From the NCBI GenBank assembly GCA_964035015.1, contig OZ035997.1, positions 81,709,269-81,773,268 on the forward strand: a stretch of DNA of 64,000 nucleotides, given 5' to 3'. The notes below the pieces were generated by a model. That model had not been told where the DNA came from, did no database searches, and worked only from the letters and a program-made list of their open reading frames with translations. Within the stretch, counting starts at the first letter, position 1. Every line of letters begins with the position of its first letter. Of this stretch, positions 21,611 to 36,000 are shown piece by piece. Position numbers and translations under genes: made by a program. The DNA is from Corallium rubrum. Taxonomy: Eukaryota; Cnidaria; Anthozoa; Scleralcyonacea; Coralliidae.

Positions 21611-23192
21611 CAGAGTAAACCCACGACTTTCGCTAGAAAGTTGGTAAACTCTTTGCGATCTATACTGACGTATATACTGTGCATTGGGCTTAAAGTCATG
21701 CTATACTGTGCATTGGGCTTAAAATCATGCTATACTGTGCATTGGGCTTAAACTCATGACCTCAAAGACAAAGGTGGACAGCTGTCGCTAATTCATCAAC
21801 TGTACCACCAAAGCCCATGACGGTATACCCTAAATATGGTATATTTATTAAATGTCTCAATGTGGCCATATTCCTATATATCAAAATTTATTGCTACGAC
21901 TCGTGCTGTGATTCACGGTGGTTAAGGCGATGCCCTCATATTAAAACAAAAACAAAATCTTCTTCCGACTCACTACTGCATGCAAAAACTATATGCTATT
22001 AACTTTCAGACAGAAGTGTTTTATCAAAGTCTGTGTTACTTCCTCTGGTAAATGACAAAGAATTTCTCAATACTTTATACGCTCGTTGTGAGTGGTCATT
22101 CGCTTTCTTAAGTTATAGGGTTAGGTACGTTATTGGTGGGATAAGGGTTAGAATCGAAATCTTAATACAACAACGTTGAATCTATAGCTGTGACGTAGTC
22201 TGTTTGTTTCTCCTCTATATCTGAGCCTGAATCACCCAAAGTCTGACCGAATCATTAAGAAATTTATAACATCTGCCGCGATGAAACATGTTCCAAAATC
22301 AAAAATTGCTTAGCAAGATGCAACCAGCAGGGTGGTTCTTTGACTTCTTTCAACAGTTTGAGACCTTGTGATTCTCTATGCAGATCCATTTATTTTTCTT
22401 AAGTTGGTAATGTCAGACATGTTACTAATTCCGTCATGCATCTGAGCCAGAATCATCCAAAGTCTGACTGAATCATTAAGAAACTTTTAACATCAGCCAC
22501 CATGAAACATATTCCAAAATCAAAAATCGCTAGAGATACATGCAACCAGCAGAGTGGTTCTTTGACTTCTTTCAACAGTTTGAGACCTTGTGATTCTCTA
22601 AATGTCAGACATGTTACTAATTCCGTCATGCATTTGTGTCTTTATGAACTAAGAACCCAAGCAGCAGAATAAAATATAAAAGAATCAGCAAAATTTCAGA
22701 ACTACGTAGCTACTTTACATCTTACTCATGGTTAGTACAGATATAATATAAAACGTCATAATGTAAGTTAATTAATTTTATATAATAATTTAATATATTA
22801 AAATGTCAGCTAATATTTCGAGATAGCAAATCTAACGTTTGTTTATTTAATGCTATATGCATGATAATCTATTAAAATATCTACTGTTCTACTGTAGTCT
22901 GTAAATACGATTTTGCATAAATGAGTTAAACTTTATATATAGCGTCCGTTGTGGTTATACTAATAGTACAAAAATGGTCCGTCTGTTTAAAAACTGATTT
23001 AATTCCTGACGAGACTAGAATAAAATGGATTCATCAAAATGAATGCTACGGTTACGCCTTTCGTACAATAAACATGAAATTGGTAAATACTAGTTAAAAA
23101 CGTTGTACTTTAAGGAAATGATAGTGTATGACTACTGTATGCACTTCAGTTGATTTGAGCTTGTTATATACAAAATATGAAGACGCTATTTA

Positions 23193-23229
<37 letters not shown>

Positions 23230-24209
23230 TCATAATATTATATGGAGTTTAATTTTACACAACTTTACTATATGTATGGCGACATATATAGATATATTAT
23301 AAGAAACACACCATCCAGTTAGAAAATTTATCGTTTGTTATAAATTTATAATGGTATACACACGTATTTACCCCATCTCAGAATTGTTCTTTGTAAAAAA
23401 CGTAGTCTTTCTTTCGAAGTAATAGTAGTGCTTTTATTAGTGAGACATGTTTGGGGCTATATATCATGCTTCTACAACTGATTCAATGCGTTCAACTGGC
23501 TGCGTTGAGAATTTATTTGTTATACAAAAATGATGTTTTCATGTATAACCAAAAATTACATGCGTTTTATTTGATACTCGTCAGAACTGCAGTCTATAAT
23601 ACAAACAACATAGGATATTGAAATGTTTCTATAGACTATAATTTATATATTATTGCAAATTTGCATGGTAATCATTTCCAAGCGTAAACTGAATCTCTTC
23701 ACTATAAGTAAAATTACTAATATTGTGGGTAAATGTGGTTTAGATTAGATTAGAGTATGGTATAAGATGTAAATCTCATCTAATCTGACCCGAGCTGATC
23801 TGAACTGACTATCAGTATTGTAAAGATTCCCAGGCTTATACTTATAATATTGTAACTATACTGCATGCTTCCCTATAAGTTTATTGCACCGTTACTGGCC
23901 TTTGTTTTCAGATTCTTTCATCTATTAAATCCAGACAATAATCACGCTTTAATTAATTACGTTTTATATTGCAGGAGTATAATTATACTCCTGTTTCTGA
24001 AGTTTATAATTTTCGCACTCGAATTGGATGAATTCATTAGCATCATCAGTAAAATTTTATTTACCCCTAGAAATATTTATGCAAAATTTACTTATTTCCG
24101 TTGGCATTTACCTTATATTGTACTATCACATTCTAAAATAATTTACAGGCATTGTTACAACTGGCTGTAGAAAATCCACTGCAATCTATAAATTTTAAAC
24201 AGGATTACC
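21611..24209. repeat. Composite repeat, copy B
   Basis: Starts AGAGTAAACCCACGACTTTC and ends AATTTTAAACAGGATTACCC. It includes three tandem copies of a 30-bp unit with TACTGTGCATTGGGCTTAAA (21665-21760) and an internal duplication (22221-22380 against 22439-22605, about 160 bp with CACCCAAAGTCTGACCGAATC). It also has a (TA)n run at 23197-23226. It abuts copy C head to tail. Confidence 0.7.
21744..21816 (-). repeat. tRNA-like segment of composite repeat copy B
   Basis: On the minus strand GGGCTTTGGTGGTACAGTTG opens and GGTCATGAGTTTAAGCCC closes, with a GGGCTT/AAGCCC acceptor-like stem. A-box-like GGTGGTACAGTTGA is visible; the B-box is weak. The same segment is in copy C at 24273-24351. It is probably of tRNA origin, not a working tRNA. 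Confidence 0.45.
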
Positions 24210-24272
24210 CGGAGTAAACCCACGACTTTCGCTAGAAAGTTTGTGAACTCTTTGCGATCTCACATGAGATAT

Positions 24273-24351
24273 ACTGTGTATTGGGCTTAAACTCATGACC
24301 TCAAAGACAAAGGTGGAAAGCTGTCTCTTATCAACTGTACCACCAAAGCCC
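24273..24351 (-). repeat. tRNA-like segment of composite repeat copy C
   Basis: Counterpart of 21744-21816 with the same acceptor-like ends and A-box region. Confidence 0.45.
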
Positions 24352-25009
24352 TTGACGGTAGGCCTATGCCCTAAATATGGTATGTTTATTAAATGTCTCA
24401 ATGTGGTTTTATTCCTATATATCAAAATTTATTACTACGACTCGTGCTGTGATTCACGGTGATTTAAAGCGATGCCCTCACTTTAAAACCAAAACAAAAT
24501 GTTCTTCTGACTCACGACTGCATGCAAAAACTATGTGTTATTGACTTTCAGACAGAAGTGTTTTATCAAAGTCTGTGTTGCTTCCTCTGGTAAAAGACGA
24601 AGAATTTCTCAATACTTTATACGCTCGTTGTGAGTCGTCATTTGCTTTCTTAAGTTATAGGGTTAGGTACGTTATTGGTGGGATAAGGGTTAGATTCGAA
24701 ATCTTAAGACATCTATAGCTGTGACGTAGTCTGTTTGTTTCTCCTCTATATATCTGAGCCTGAATCACCCAAAGTCTGACCGAATCATCAAGAAATTTAT
24801 AACATCGGCCGCGATGAAACATGTTCCAAAATCAAAAATCGCTTATTAAGATACATGCAACCAGCAGAGTGGTTATTTAACTTCTTTCAACAGTTTGAGA
24901 CCTTATGATTCGCTATGCAGATCCATATATTTTTCTTAAGTTGGGTTGGTAATGTCAGACATGTTACTAATTCCGTCAGCATGCAGATACAGTGAACTTA
25001 TAGGAAAGC

Positions 25010-25126
<117 letters not shown>

Positions 25127-26859
25127 TATATAGTTACAATATTATAAGTATAAGCCCGGAAATCTTTACAATACATGTACTATAATTAGTCAGTTCAGAT
25201 CAGCTCGGGTCAGAATGGACAAGATTTACATCTTATACCATACATATTCTAATCTAAACCACATTTACCCACAATTACTGTTAATTTTACTTAGCAGTGA
25301 AGAGACTTTTGCACTTGGTATAATTACCATGCAAATTTGAAATTATAAAGACATTTCAAATCTTATTATACACTTGCAGTTCTGACGAGTATAAAATAAA
25401 ACGCCGATGTCATTTTTCGTTAGATATGAAAACATCATTTTTGTATAACAAATAAATTCCCAACGCAGTCAGGTAAACTTAAAGGATCGCATTGTAGATA
25501 CAGGATATGCAGCCCCCAAAATAATATTAATATTTTTTGGACTAGTAAATAGCGTCTTTATATTTTGTATATATAACTAGCTCAAATCAACTAAAGTGCA
25601 TGCAGTAGTCATGCACTATCATTTCCTGAAAAGTACAACGTTTTCAACTATAGTATTTACCAATTTCATATGTTTATGATGCGAAAGACATAACCATAGT
25701 ATTCATTTTGGTGAATCCACAGTCTCGTCAGGAATGAAATCAGTTTTTAAACAGACGGACCATTTTTGTAGTATTAACCGCAACGGACGCTATAAAACGT
25801 TTACCTCATGTAGATTTTTTAAACGTTTACCTCATGTAGACGTTTACCTCATGTAGATTTTCAGCAGATTTTTCGAGATAGCAAATCTAACGTTTGTTTA
25901 TTTAACGATATATGCATGATGATCTATTAAAATATCTAACTGTAAATACGATTTTGCATAAATGAGATAAACTAGTTATATATCCAGCGCCCGTTGTAGT
26001 AATAGTACAAAAATGGTCCGTCTGTTCTTACCGAAGAACAGCGGTTTAATTTGTAGAATTGTCCCCACTTTATTGACACGCAGGTTAATTGTGCCAGCAT
26101 GATGTTTACTGCCTACTGGGAAGCTCCAAGGGGTTGCAGTGATGCGTAACTGATAAGTATGCCTTATTGTATACTATAGTCTGTCGCTATTATGCGTCTG
26201 AGTCATTAGAAATGGATATTTGTATTCGTACAGTTTGCAACTATAAAACTTACTTTATAGCTTAACATAAATCCATCATTATACAAGGCTTGGAGTCATC
26301 CAACCTATGCCATGGTTGCCACAATTTCCGTGCTCAAAATTGATTTCCTGTGGAGATAAGAATAGATTCATCAAATGTATGAATTATGTCTTTTCTAATA
26401 AACTTGTGAAAATGGTAAATATACAGCATAGATTAACTTATTTTTATTGAAACGGTTATACTAGAAACCCTTACGTCTGACTAGTATCCGCTTTGATTAG
26501 AATTTGTACAAAGTATAATAGAGAATGCTTGTTTGATGCAACGCGGCAATTCACTAGCTAAAATAATAATAATTATATTAATAATTGTAGAGCTTACTTT
26601 TGACACAAGTTAACTTATGTTAGAGAGGTGGAGATGCATTTAAAATATAGTTAGAAGTTATATATACTGTAAAAAACAACCCATCCAGTAAAAAGGATCT
26701 TCCGTTCCGATTGTAGATAGATAGATGGATAACTTTATTTAAACACGCTTACAACGTCAACAAAAGCTCGTCAACAAAAGCTGATTTCCACGATGGGCGT
26801 GTACCACTGACCCACATATAACAGCTACACAGCCAACCACTCACATGTAACGGTTTTAC

Positions 26860-27395
26860 AACGGTCATATATAGGTCAGTGGAGTGCACACTAAGTAAAG
26901 AACAAATTTATAAGCTATAGTACAAAGTAAGTAGTGGGTGTGCTCCACTGACCCACACATAAATGTTTCAAACAGGTGGCGTGTGCTGTTAGCGCGCTGC
27001 CTCACACCAAAAAGTTAAGCCCGGTTAGACGGGGTTAGTACTTGGATGGGTGACCGCTTGGGAATGACCCCGTTGTCGGGCTTGGACTCATCTGAGTAGA
27101 GTTGTAGTTGACCTCTCCTGTGCTTCGAGGGTTTTTCGCCGGGTTCTCCGGTTTTCCTCCCTCCATAAAAACAACACCTAACATCTTAGCTGTGATCCAT
27201 GGTCTGAACTGTGTCGTTGGCGGCTGCTTCTAGCGCCTTTGATATGCCTCGACACGGCCACGTTGATCTGCGTCCTTCGCAATTCAGCCGCTGGCTGCAA
27301 GTAAGGATGATTAGCCACCCAGTCCTTTATCCTTTATATATAGATCAGTGGAGTGCACACTAAGTAAAGAACAGATAATTTATATGTTATACTGA
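26860..27395. repeat. Direct duplication flanking the 5S-derived SINE
   Basis: GTCAGTGGAGTGCACACTAA followed by GTAAAGAACA occurs at about 26875 and again at about 27351, bracketing the SINE; a related inverted piece (GTGCTCCACTGACCCACA) lies at 26939. It is longer than a usual target-site duplication, so it may be a host repeat into which the SINE inserted. Confidence 0.5.
26985..27338 (+). mobile_element. 5S-rRNA-derived SINE (SINE3-like)
   Basis: The 5' part (about 26998-27082) matches the 3' two thirds of 5S rRNA: AGTTAAGC, then TTAGTACTTGGATGGGTGAC followed by CGCTTGGGAAT, which is the internal promoter A box to C box. The body continues with CCGGTTTTCCTCCCTCCATA, a stretch seen in many invertebrate SINEs, and ends in a CCTTTAT repeat. 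The 5S 5' third is divergent, so this is a SINE and not a 5S gene. Confidence 0.75.
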
Positions 27396-30300
27396 GTATA
27401 ACTAAGTTATACTCAGTATAACTAACTATGTAATGTCAGTGTGATTGTCTCTCCATTTTGCCATTGTTATTTATCAAGTCTCTCTTGCTATTTTCTGAAA
27501 CTGTCGCAATTTATTTTATAAAGCTAGCTGCTGGATATTTTATGCAGACAATAATCGAAGAGAATGTTTTAATTACAAAAATTACGTTTCTATATGCATA
27601 TGCTCAATTAGAGTTGGAAGTACACATATGAAACAGCACAAAGGTGTGTTTTATTTAACTAACTGCTAATTATTACATAGCCTTGTAATTCTATAAATAT
27701 CATAATGTAATTATAATCATATTTTCAAATGAATGTTGCTTTTAGAATAATTATACAATATTATAACACTTCTGTTATAGCGTTGCATTGCAGATGTACT
27801 CAGTCACTCAGATACTGTTTTTAATATTTGCTTTAAATTAATTATCAATAGCAAAACTCTTTACTAGAATAATTGCTATTGTGGATGGCCTAGTATATTG
27901 GATTGACAAATGTGGATATATTTTAGGACATATAATAATATAAATAATAAACTATATTACTAATATAAATCTTTCAATTAACTGAACTAATTATAGTGGT
28001 TGTAAAAATTAACTGACTTCTTGTTAGAATATTTACAACTGCATGATGTACTTACAAAACGTTGATATAACTATGTCACATGGCATAAAAGATCAAGCAA
28101 GATATCCACTAACTGCAGTGAAAAAGTTAACTTTAAATTACTTTAAATTACTCATAATCCTGTCTTCCATTCCAATTACTCTAGTAAAATTAACATGTTG
28201 CATAAAATGTTGAGTTTTAGGTATTTCCCACATTTCACTTTTTTAAACATAAGGGTGCAATGTCATGTATTGAAACCGTTACACGTTTGCGTAGAGATCA
28301 GTTTTTTGAGAAACTGTTCAGCATCATTAGTTTATATAAACTGGTATAAAGTTCTACTTCATTTTTCTTCAGCTGGGATTTATAACTTGACTACCTTATA
28401 GAAATCTATGTCGCAAAACTTAGTCTTCTCCAAATTCGTTAATACAAATAAAAAGAATAGTATTTTTCAAATTTATTTACACAAAGCTTTCAGGTTAATC
28501 GTTCTGTCATAAAGATATTAGAGATTTAGTTCATTATTAGTAAGAATACATATGTATAAAATGAATGTGTTTTTGCATTTATGCTCAATGTTATGTAGAA
28601 ACATGTCAGCTTAGACTGTAAAGTAAATTTTATTGTTAATGTTATGGCCTATTGGGGTATATGGCATCTTATATTTAGATATAAAGAAACCAATCTTGAT
28701 TTATGTGTAATCAAAATTTAATATATATGCATTATTTTTTTGTACAATTAGCAATTTAGCGTAATGTCACCGATTCTGTGCTACACAGTACACATATGTT
28801 TCAGTTTATATGTTTAAAATGATACAATACATTCACCGGCAATATTTGCATGGCATATATAATGCATCGCAACTGGCATACTGTACATACATGTACACAT
28901 CGTTATCAAATGGAGCAAACGTTTGTATTTGTGCAATATGGGTACAATATATAAATCTATGGATTCTTAAAAAATTTCTATAGTACGCAAATTTATATGT
29001 TTGGCAAACATTAATATTTATAATTTGCCAGAGAAATCGTTGTAAATATATTACATGAAGGGAAGTCATGTCAATATCAGTTTTTCGATTTAAATTCTTG
29101 GTAAAAAAATTATTCAGCTAGGGCTCAGAAATCTTTTCTGAGTAATTGAGCTTGACAAACGTCCAACAAACGTCCTTTGAAGGGTAAGAGCAACAAAAAT
29201 TACAAGTACACATTTTTAAATTTCTGATTAACTGCCTTGCGATGCCAAACAACATTACTTATTTCGACAAAAGACAATCTTGCCATTCGCCATCTTGTTG
29301 TAAGACCTTGCCTAATTAACTAACGTCACAAGCTGTCAAACATGATCAAACTTATTCTTCTGGCAGCTGAATTTCTGTGGTATGTTTTAAAGTGTTGTGT
29401 GTTAATCAAGAATGAAAATCTCCACAAAAAATAAGTTTTAGACTTATATATGTGAAAGTATGGCTAACTAAAGTTTTCGCTTTACCCAGCTTGTGACGTC
29501 ACATGCATATAAAAAATGTATCCAAGATAGCAGATACTGATTCAGATTAGCAACTTTAAAAGTACAATTTGTCAATTAAGTTGTTTTATTGGAATACTTT
29601 GGGTCTAAATAACACACTAGATTGTCTGGAATCTGTCCCAATTTCTTATTGAATATTCCAAGGAATATTCTATATAGCACATATAATCTTGGAACTTGCT
29701 GAAACAAACGAAAACCGTAAGTATTTAAAGACGTACTGAAAAGCTAATTAAAATCTATATCCAGTGAAGGAAAGTAATGGAATGCATGTGGTAATTGTAT
29801 ATTTTTAAACCAAAGGATTTACTTTGAAAACACAGCCTAATTTAACTCACGTGCAATGAAATTGGACACAAATGCCAAATAAATATTCACTCTTATTTTA
29901 TGTTAGTATCTGAGAGTCCAGTTATTTTATATTATTTTATATATGCAATTAATAAGCTTGGCCAGCGTGAAGGGCGTCGATCCAATCATATAAACAATCG
30001 TGACGAGTGTCTCTATTTTGTTCTGCTCGCGACTTTTGTAGCAATCATTATAATTATCACCAGAAACATTTATAAGCAAAATTTGCAGAGTTGAAAGCAA
30101 ATTACTTAAATGCTGCGTGCAGGGTGTAAGTCGATAATATTACACATGTCCAAGACACTGGCCTGTGTCCATATACATGACAATAACAGTAAAACACGAA
30201 AAGTTTTATTATTTTTCATTTTGATTCATGACTGCCATTAATTGACCCGACAGGTCTCAAGTTTCCAAAACAGTAGACCTGCTTGAACATAACTATCCAG

Positions 30301-33000
30301 CAAGGTTTACTTCGTTTGTGAGAATAATAAATCGCAGTTGCGGTTTAATCGCAATACATTAATATGCAATGTTTCCTGCAGGCTTTTAAAATTAGACATT
30401 TCAGTCTCAGCATGAGGCCTACAAATCTTGTCAAACTATAAACATCGTTGATCAGTTTACTAGTTACAGGAACGTTAAAGACTGCAGTATTATCTAGAGT
30501 AGAGGATGCATACTGTTCAGTTCACATTTAAAGACCGTATCGTCACAGGTAGTGAAAAGTTCCGCTTTAGCCACTTGGAAGCGACAAATATTTCGGCGTT
30601 TTAATACATCTGTCAGTCAAAGGATCATACTGAACTCTTTGAAGTAGTGGTCGGAATTATTTATCACAGTGTTTCGACAAAGAGATCGCGATTTGACACT
30701 CTTAATTCAAGATAAAATGACTTTTAGTTGGCCAAGCTAAAAAGGTAACTGAGAAGATAAACGTAATTCATATATAATTACGACGTTAAATATAGCAAAC
30801 CACACATGTAGCAATAAATGACGCGTGTTGTTTCGGATTTGTTAAATAACTCGTACTATATATATGTATATATATCTAACTCACTTAGACTGCACTAATT
30901 CAGATATACCGTATATGACAAAAGTTGTATACTATAATACTAAGAAGTAAGATCGGTCGACATATTTTTGCTAAATGCATGCTTTTGACACTGGAGCCCA
31001 TATTAAAGACAACATTCCCGGAATAGTTATGTTAGACAGATCACGAAGCACACGCATGATCAACAGTTAATAGAAGATAATGTCTAACTTCAAACGTCTA
31101 AAGAGCTGGAGGAAAGCTGGCATTCAGAGAGGAATACGCAAGAAATGCCCGAGGAAATCTAAGTTAATGTAGTTTCCTATTCGGTATCGAGTATATATAT
31201 ACTAGTTCGATTTTGTATTGTTTTGTACTGCGTACTGCATCCTACACACATCCTATTTTCCTTTGTGCTAAGCTAACGCTATATCTATATAAATATTTCA
31301 ACCCGAATGACCCAAATTACGCTGTAGTGTGAGAATTATAACCATTTCTCCGGTCGAAAGGAGAAGACTGAGAAATCATAAAGCAAATAAAGATTAAATA
31401 AATAATAATTGTGCTTATTAAAATAAAGATTAATAATCCAAATATTTAACATTCCTTATAGCAGCAGCTTAGCAATGCAGTGCAATGTTCATCGCAAGAA
31501 TATATAAGTAAATGATATTAGCCTTTTAAGTTTACAGTCTAGAGAGCAAAAGTTTCCATCAGCTGGATAAAACTGTCTGACCGCGGTGTAAAAATTAGCC
31601 ACAATAAAGTCTTGAGGTATCAGTTTCTAGACTAAATTAACGATTCGAGGAATAAATAGACGAGCGACTCATTTTGTGTTACCAAATTTGTGTTTTCATA
31701 ACTTCTAGTTCTTCATAGTACGTCTTTAGTGAGCAGAAAGGCTAATCTTATAAGAGTAATGTTGTCAAATTCTGGATGTTGAGATTAAACTAAAGGTTTG
31801 TTGTGATAAATGGAATATATATTTATATACATGTCCCGCTGCACATTGTCATCATATCAGGGTAAGTTATAAACATGCAGATGTACTGATGTATTCTAAC
31901 CAATGACCAGTTGCTACAGTATATATCACTGAACGTTGAAGTAAACGAAATCTTTCATCGAAGTCTTATCTCTATTAAAAAATCTGACAACACATGCCAC
32001 CTTTTAATAGTCTACTGTGTATATATCAACATCGCCATTCCTTGAATGAGTCAGCTCATAAAAACATGCATATACCAGCAATAAAGTCAATATTTGATTA
32101 GCTGTTAATATACGGAAACGAAATTAAAGGACAGACAAACACGTACATTAACATTTACAATTACATATTCATCATAATAGCTGAGTTCTCATCGATAAAT
32201 ATATTGGTGTCTGTTAGTTGATATTTTTCCATTATATCGGGCAGAGACAAAGATTCATGCATGCATTTAGAAACTGCTAACATTATATACCTTCAGTTGT
32301 TTTGCTATGCGTATACACAGAGCATAATCCGCCCAGCAACGGCATTGTCCATTTGACCCATTTGATCCCTGAATCTTGTTTAGATCATACCGAAATCAAA
32401 AGTTTCTTATCGCGTAGAACATCGTTTAACCTTTCTCCTTTACCGCATAAAGCAAGCTTCGAAGTCGAAGTATAGACTACATATAAACGTCCGGCGTTAC
32501 AGACTAAACCGTAATATAATCCACTCGTTTACTTATTATACTTCGTATTTTGAAACCTTTGGGGTCAATTGCGTACCCGTTTCCAAGGAGATCACTAATT
32601 CCAACCAATCAGCTGACAGCCTTTTAGAGTTGTGCCCAAACGCGTTTGATCACAAATCTTTGTTTTTTTTAAGAACTATCAACAATATTGGCTTTCAAGC
32701 CAGACATAATTAAACTTTATCGTGTGAAAGGATTCGCATGCGTGGACCACAATTGGAAAACCTTGTAAAACTAAACGCATCGGACACGCTCGTATATACG
32801 TGGGAATAAAAAATTAGTAAAATCTCCCGAAAACAATTCTCGTTCGGCAGATGTTGTATAAAGGAATTTCTAATTATCTGTATTGTGAGCTGATAATTCA
32901 AACGTACACAATGAGGTCATCCCATGCGTGCTATATTGAATGACAGCAATAATCCAGAGTTGCCATTTTGGCTTTTCCTCCGAAGCTTGTTGGACGCTTC
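27396..33000. other. No gene recognised
   Basis: AT-rich sequence. The only item noted is a tRNA-SINE tail piece (AGGGCTCAGAAATC..TGAGTAATTGAGCTTGA, about 29118-29160) also found after the tRNA-like sequence at 44174. The short reading frames here lack motifs and splice support. Confidence 0.5.
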
Positions 33001-33009
33001 CTGGAGAGG

Positions 33010-33049
33010 CTATCGACTTCCTCTTTTTCAAACCCCTGGTTATGTGGTA
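33010..33049 (+). promoter_or_regulatory. Possible 5' exon end
   Basis: A C/T-rich stretch is followed by ATGTG and a consensus donor gtaagt at 33049. It could be a 5'-untranslated exon of TNFR gene 2, whose ATG exon at 37595 is itself preceded by an acceptor-like TCTTTAG. Very weak. Confidence 0.12.
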
Positions 33050-33059
33050 AGTCTGGTTA

Positions 33060-36000
33060 TATTTTTCGTATTGTAGCTACTACTCAGTAATTACATGAAA
33101 GGAAATCCGTTGGACGTATTGCGAACGTTTAGCATGATAGTTTATAGCCCATCACATATATAACGCAGTTAAATTAATGTCAGTAGACATGTATTCCGTT
33201 CACTGGCTTAATATGGATATACGTTTCTTGTATTCAAATTTTTAGACACACAGCAGTTGCCTAATAGAATCAGTAACGAACGTTCTGGGGGTTTAAATAT
33301 TATTTTAATGCGTTGGAGGTATAAAATCATTACCGAGGAAAATATGTGCTGAGCCAATCGTTTTGTTAATCAGCCACTCAAGTGCTTGCTACTGTCACGA
33401 ACTTCTTTCTTATCTTTGTATCAGACAGAGTACCGATAGCGTCCGTAATCGTCTCGTTGACTGAGCACAAATCAAATACAAGTCAAAGTCTTCTTACATA
33501 TATGTACTTGATTTGTTTATAGTATGCTTTCTATGATGCCAAGTGCGTTTATATTCAAAACCGCAGGAGAATTCCGAATTAAATGACCAACTGATAACAG
33601 TTCATGAACTTCGGAATGGGCGTTCAAAAAATACAAAAACGGTCGAAATACTGTAGTTTTGCTGTTACGACGTTTGGTATATATGTCTTAATTGTATTAA
33701 ATGTAGCAGAGAAATCTATCGGCGATCACTTTTATATTTGCAGGTAATAATCAACTATTATTAGTAAGATCATCATTGATTGGTATCACTTATAAACAGA
33801 GTGCCCGTTGCGATCGATGTACAGTGGAATCTTTCCTCTGGGAACTCTTAACGGAGGTAAAGAATAGGTCGAGATAGGGAGAATTCGCGGTAACGGGGTA
33901 AATTTTACTGTAAAACAGTGAAAAAATATATTGAAAGGAAATCAACTCTTGTTCGAGATATAGCGAGGTTTTCGAGATATTAAAACAAATTCGTCGTAGC
34001 GGCTTAGCGGGACTCGATGAATATATAGTTAAAAATTGAAGCCGCATGTCTTTTCATTTGTAAACCTCCACACTCTCTAAACACGCTCAGGGACAGGCAG
34101 TGAACTTATCTTTGTGTCGTTGTAAAAAACACACAAAAAAACTGGGAAAATTAAAAATCATTTCAGTAACTTATAGAGTTTGTTATCCACCACTGTTCTG
34201 ATTTTATATTCAGTGGTTAGTGTGTGGTGCTAGACCATCATACTTGTCGCCAGACTGATAGCAGCCTAAAGCCAAAGTATCGGTAGTTTATTGGTTGTCT
34301 GCATGTCAAGCAAGTTGGTATTCACAATTCTGGGTATAATATAGAGCCAAAACATCGATCGGGCACTGTCGTGTGTCTGGATTTCTCTGACTGAATTGAA
34401 AAGACAATGGCGGAACTTTAATACAGTTACATGCACTGCAATACTTAATTGTTTTGAAGTTGGACGCAACTGTAATCGATATCAATTCATTCTAGATGCA
34501 TTTGGAAACTCGATCAATGTTTTGTCTTTAGGTCAAACTCTGTGTACGCCTGAGTTACGGCCATGCAGTAGGGATAAGACTTTTAACTTGAATTCCGCTT
34601 TTGGTCTGCTCATACGGTCACGTTCATAAGTTTAATGTGAGCGAATTAAGCTCGCGGATAACTCGTATACAATGTAGTGCTTTAATACGATACTGTAATA
34701 ACTGCATGCATGTGAACAACTGGTAAATACAAGTAAAAGTATACGGTAAAGTATAAAGCAAGGTCATGCAGTTTAAAGCAAGGCAAGGGTCAAGGCAAGT
34801 AAATTAGGGCAGGGGGGAAAATATTGAAACTAGGTTTTGTGACACTGTTATAGTTGTCGAGATACCCATTAGATCTAGCGTTTTGAGCAAAGGTCCTTAT
34901 TATAGGCTTCAGGCCGATTTCAAGTTCTTCGTTTTTCTTGCGTTTTTTTAACCAAATGTATGGGTATATATATATATATATATATATACGTCAAAACGCA
35001 TGCACGAGTATCGATTCGGTCAACTCTTCCGTTTATGGAACGCGGACGAAGCTCTCGTATGTATAAACTGGTGGTAGACTAAAAACGCAATTGAGCCCCC
35101 AGAACAGAAAATCTCAGTGCTTGTACACGAAGTAAGTCCCTGCTACGAAAGGTTAGAGATTTTATATATGACTATTTCAACGCTACACCAAGTCTGCACG
35201 CTAGTATCTATATACTTTCGTTTTCAGTATATATGCAGGCATGCATGCTATGGGTATACATGTATCTTTCTTATGAAGCTAGACAGGGCATGGGAAATCA
35301 AGATGTGGCACTGCAACACATATACGAAGATTCTCTATTTCTAGGTTTTAATTATTAGTTGTTTGAGATTTTCTAGTTTATGTTCTAAAACATAATTATG
35401 TTGTAATATTGAAATTTTGTCTTTAAGACTGGTTGCTTGTTTTCGTTGACCTTCTATGCACTATGGATGGCATCATGTGACTGCGACTATATTTAGTTAT
35501 TAGAACAGTTTGCATGCATACAGCCTACACGGACCTAGGTTTAAAATTTTAGATCCTTTTAAAATATGAAAAGCAACACCATTGTATACCAGTCTTATAA
35601 ATGTATATATTCCCGCCAACACGGGAACACTCGAAGGTTTCCTTCAGCAAAACAGCATCCCGTTTGGAATTCCAACTATAATTATCACTTGTACAGGAAC
35701 TCTAGTTGTATATGTGCTATCATTCCTGTTTTAAAACTCTTCACCCAATTGAAGTGCACAGGCTACATATAATTTAAACAGCGAGGCGTGAATTTTGGAT
35801 GTATGATTGTTTTTGTGTGTTGGCATGTGGGATTGACTGTTTAGTCGTTCCACGCTGGGCTCACGTCCGTCCCTGCTGTCAGCCTATTTGTTATAAAATA
35901 TTTGTGGCAAGCAAATTGTTCGTCGGATAGCTTGCTTTGTCAAAACTTCAATTCGCACCTGTTCTCTATCTCTTAGAGATCTATTAGCAAAAAAATGAAT

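Noticed and set aside
21049..21699. 216-residue minus-strand frame
   Set aside because: Same 11-bp satellite artefact.
26998..27082. Functional 5S rRNA gene
   Set aside because: The 5' third is not 5S-like and a SINE body follows. The element is mobile, not a working 5S gene.
29900..30094. 64-codon frame with a hydrophobic stretch
   Set aside because: No homology or splice context recognised; likely chance in AT-rich DNA.
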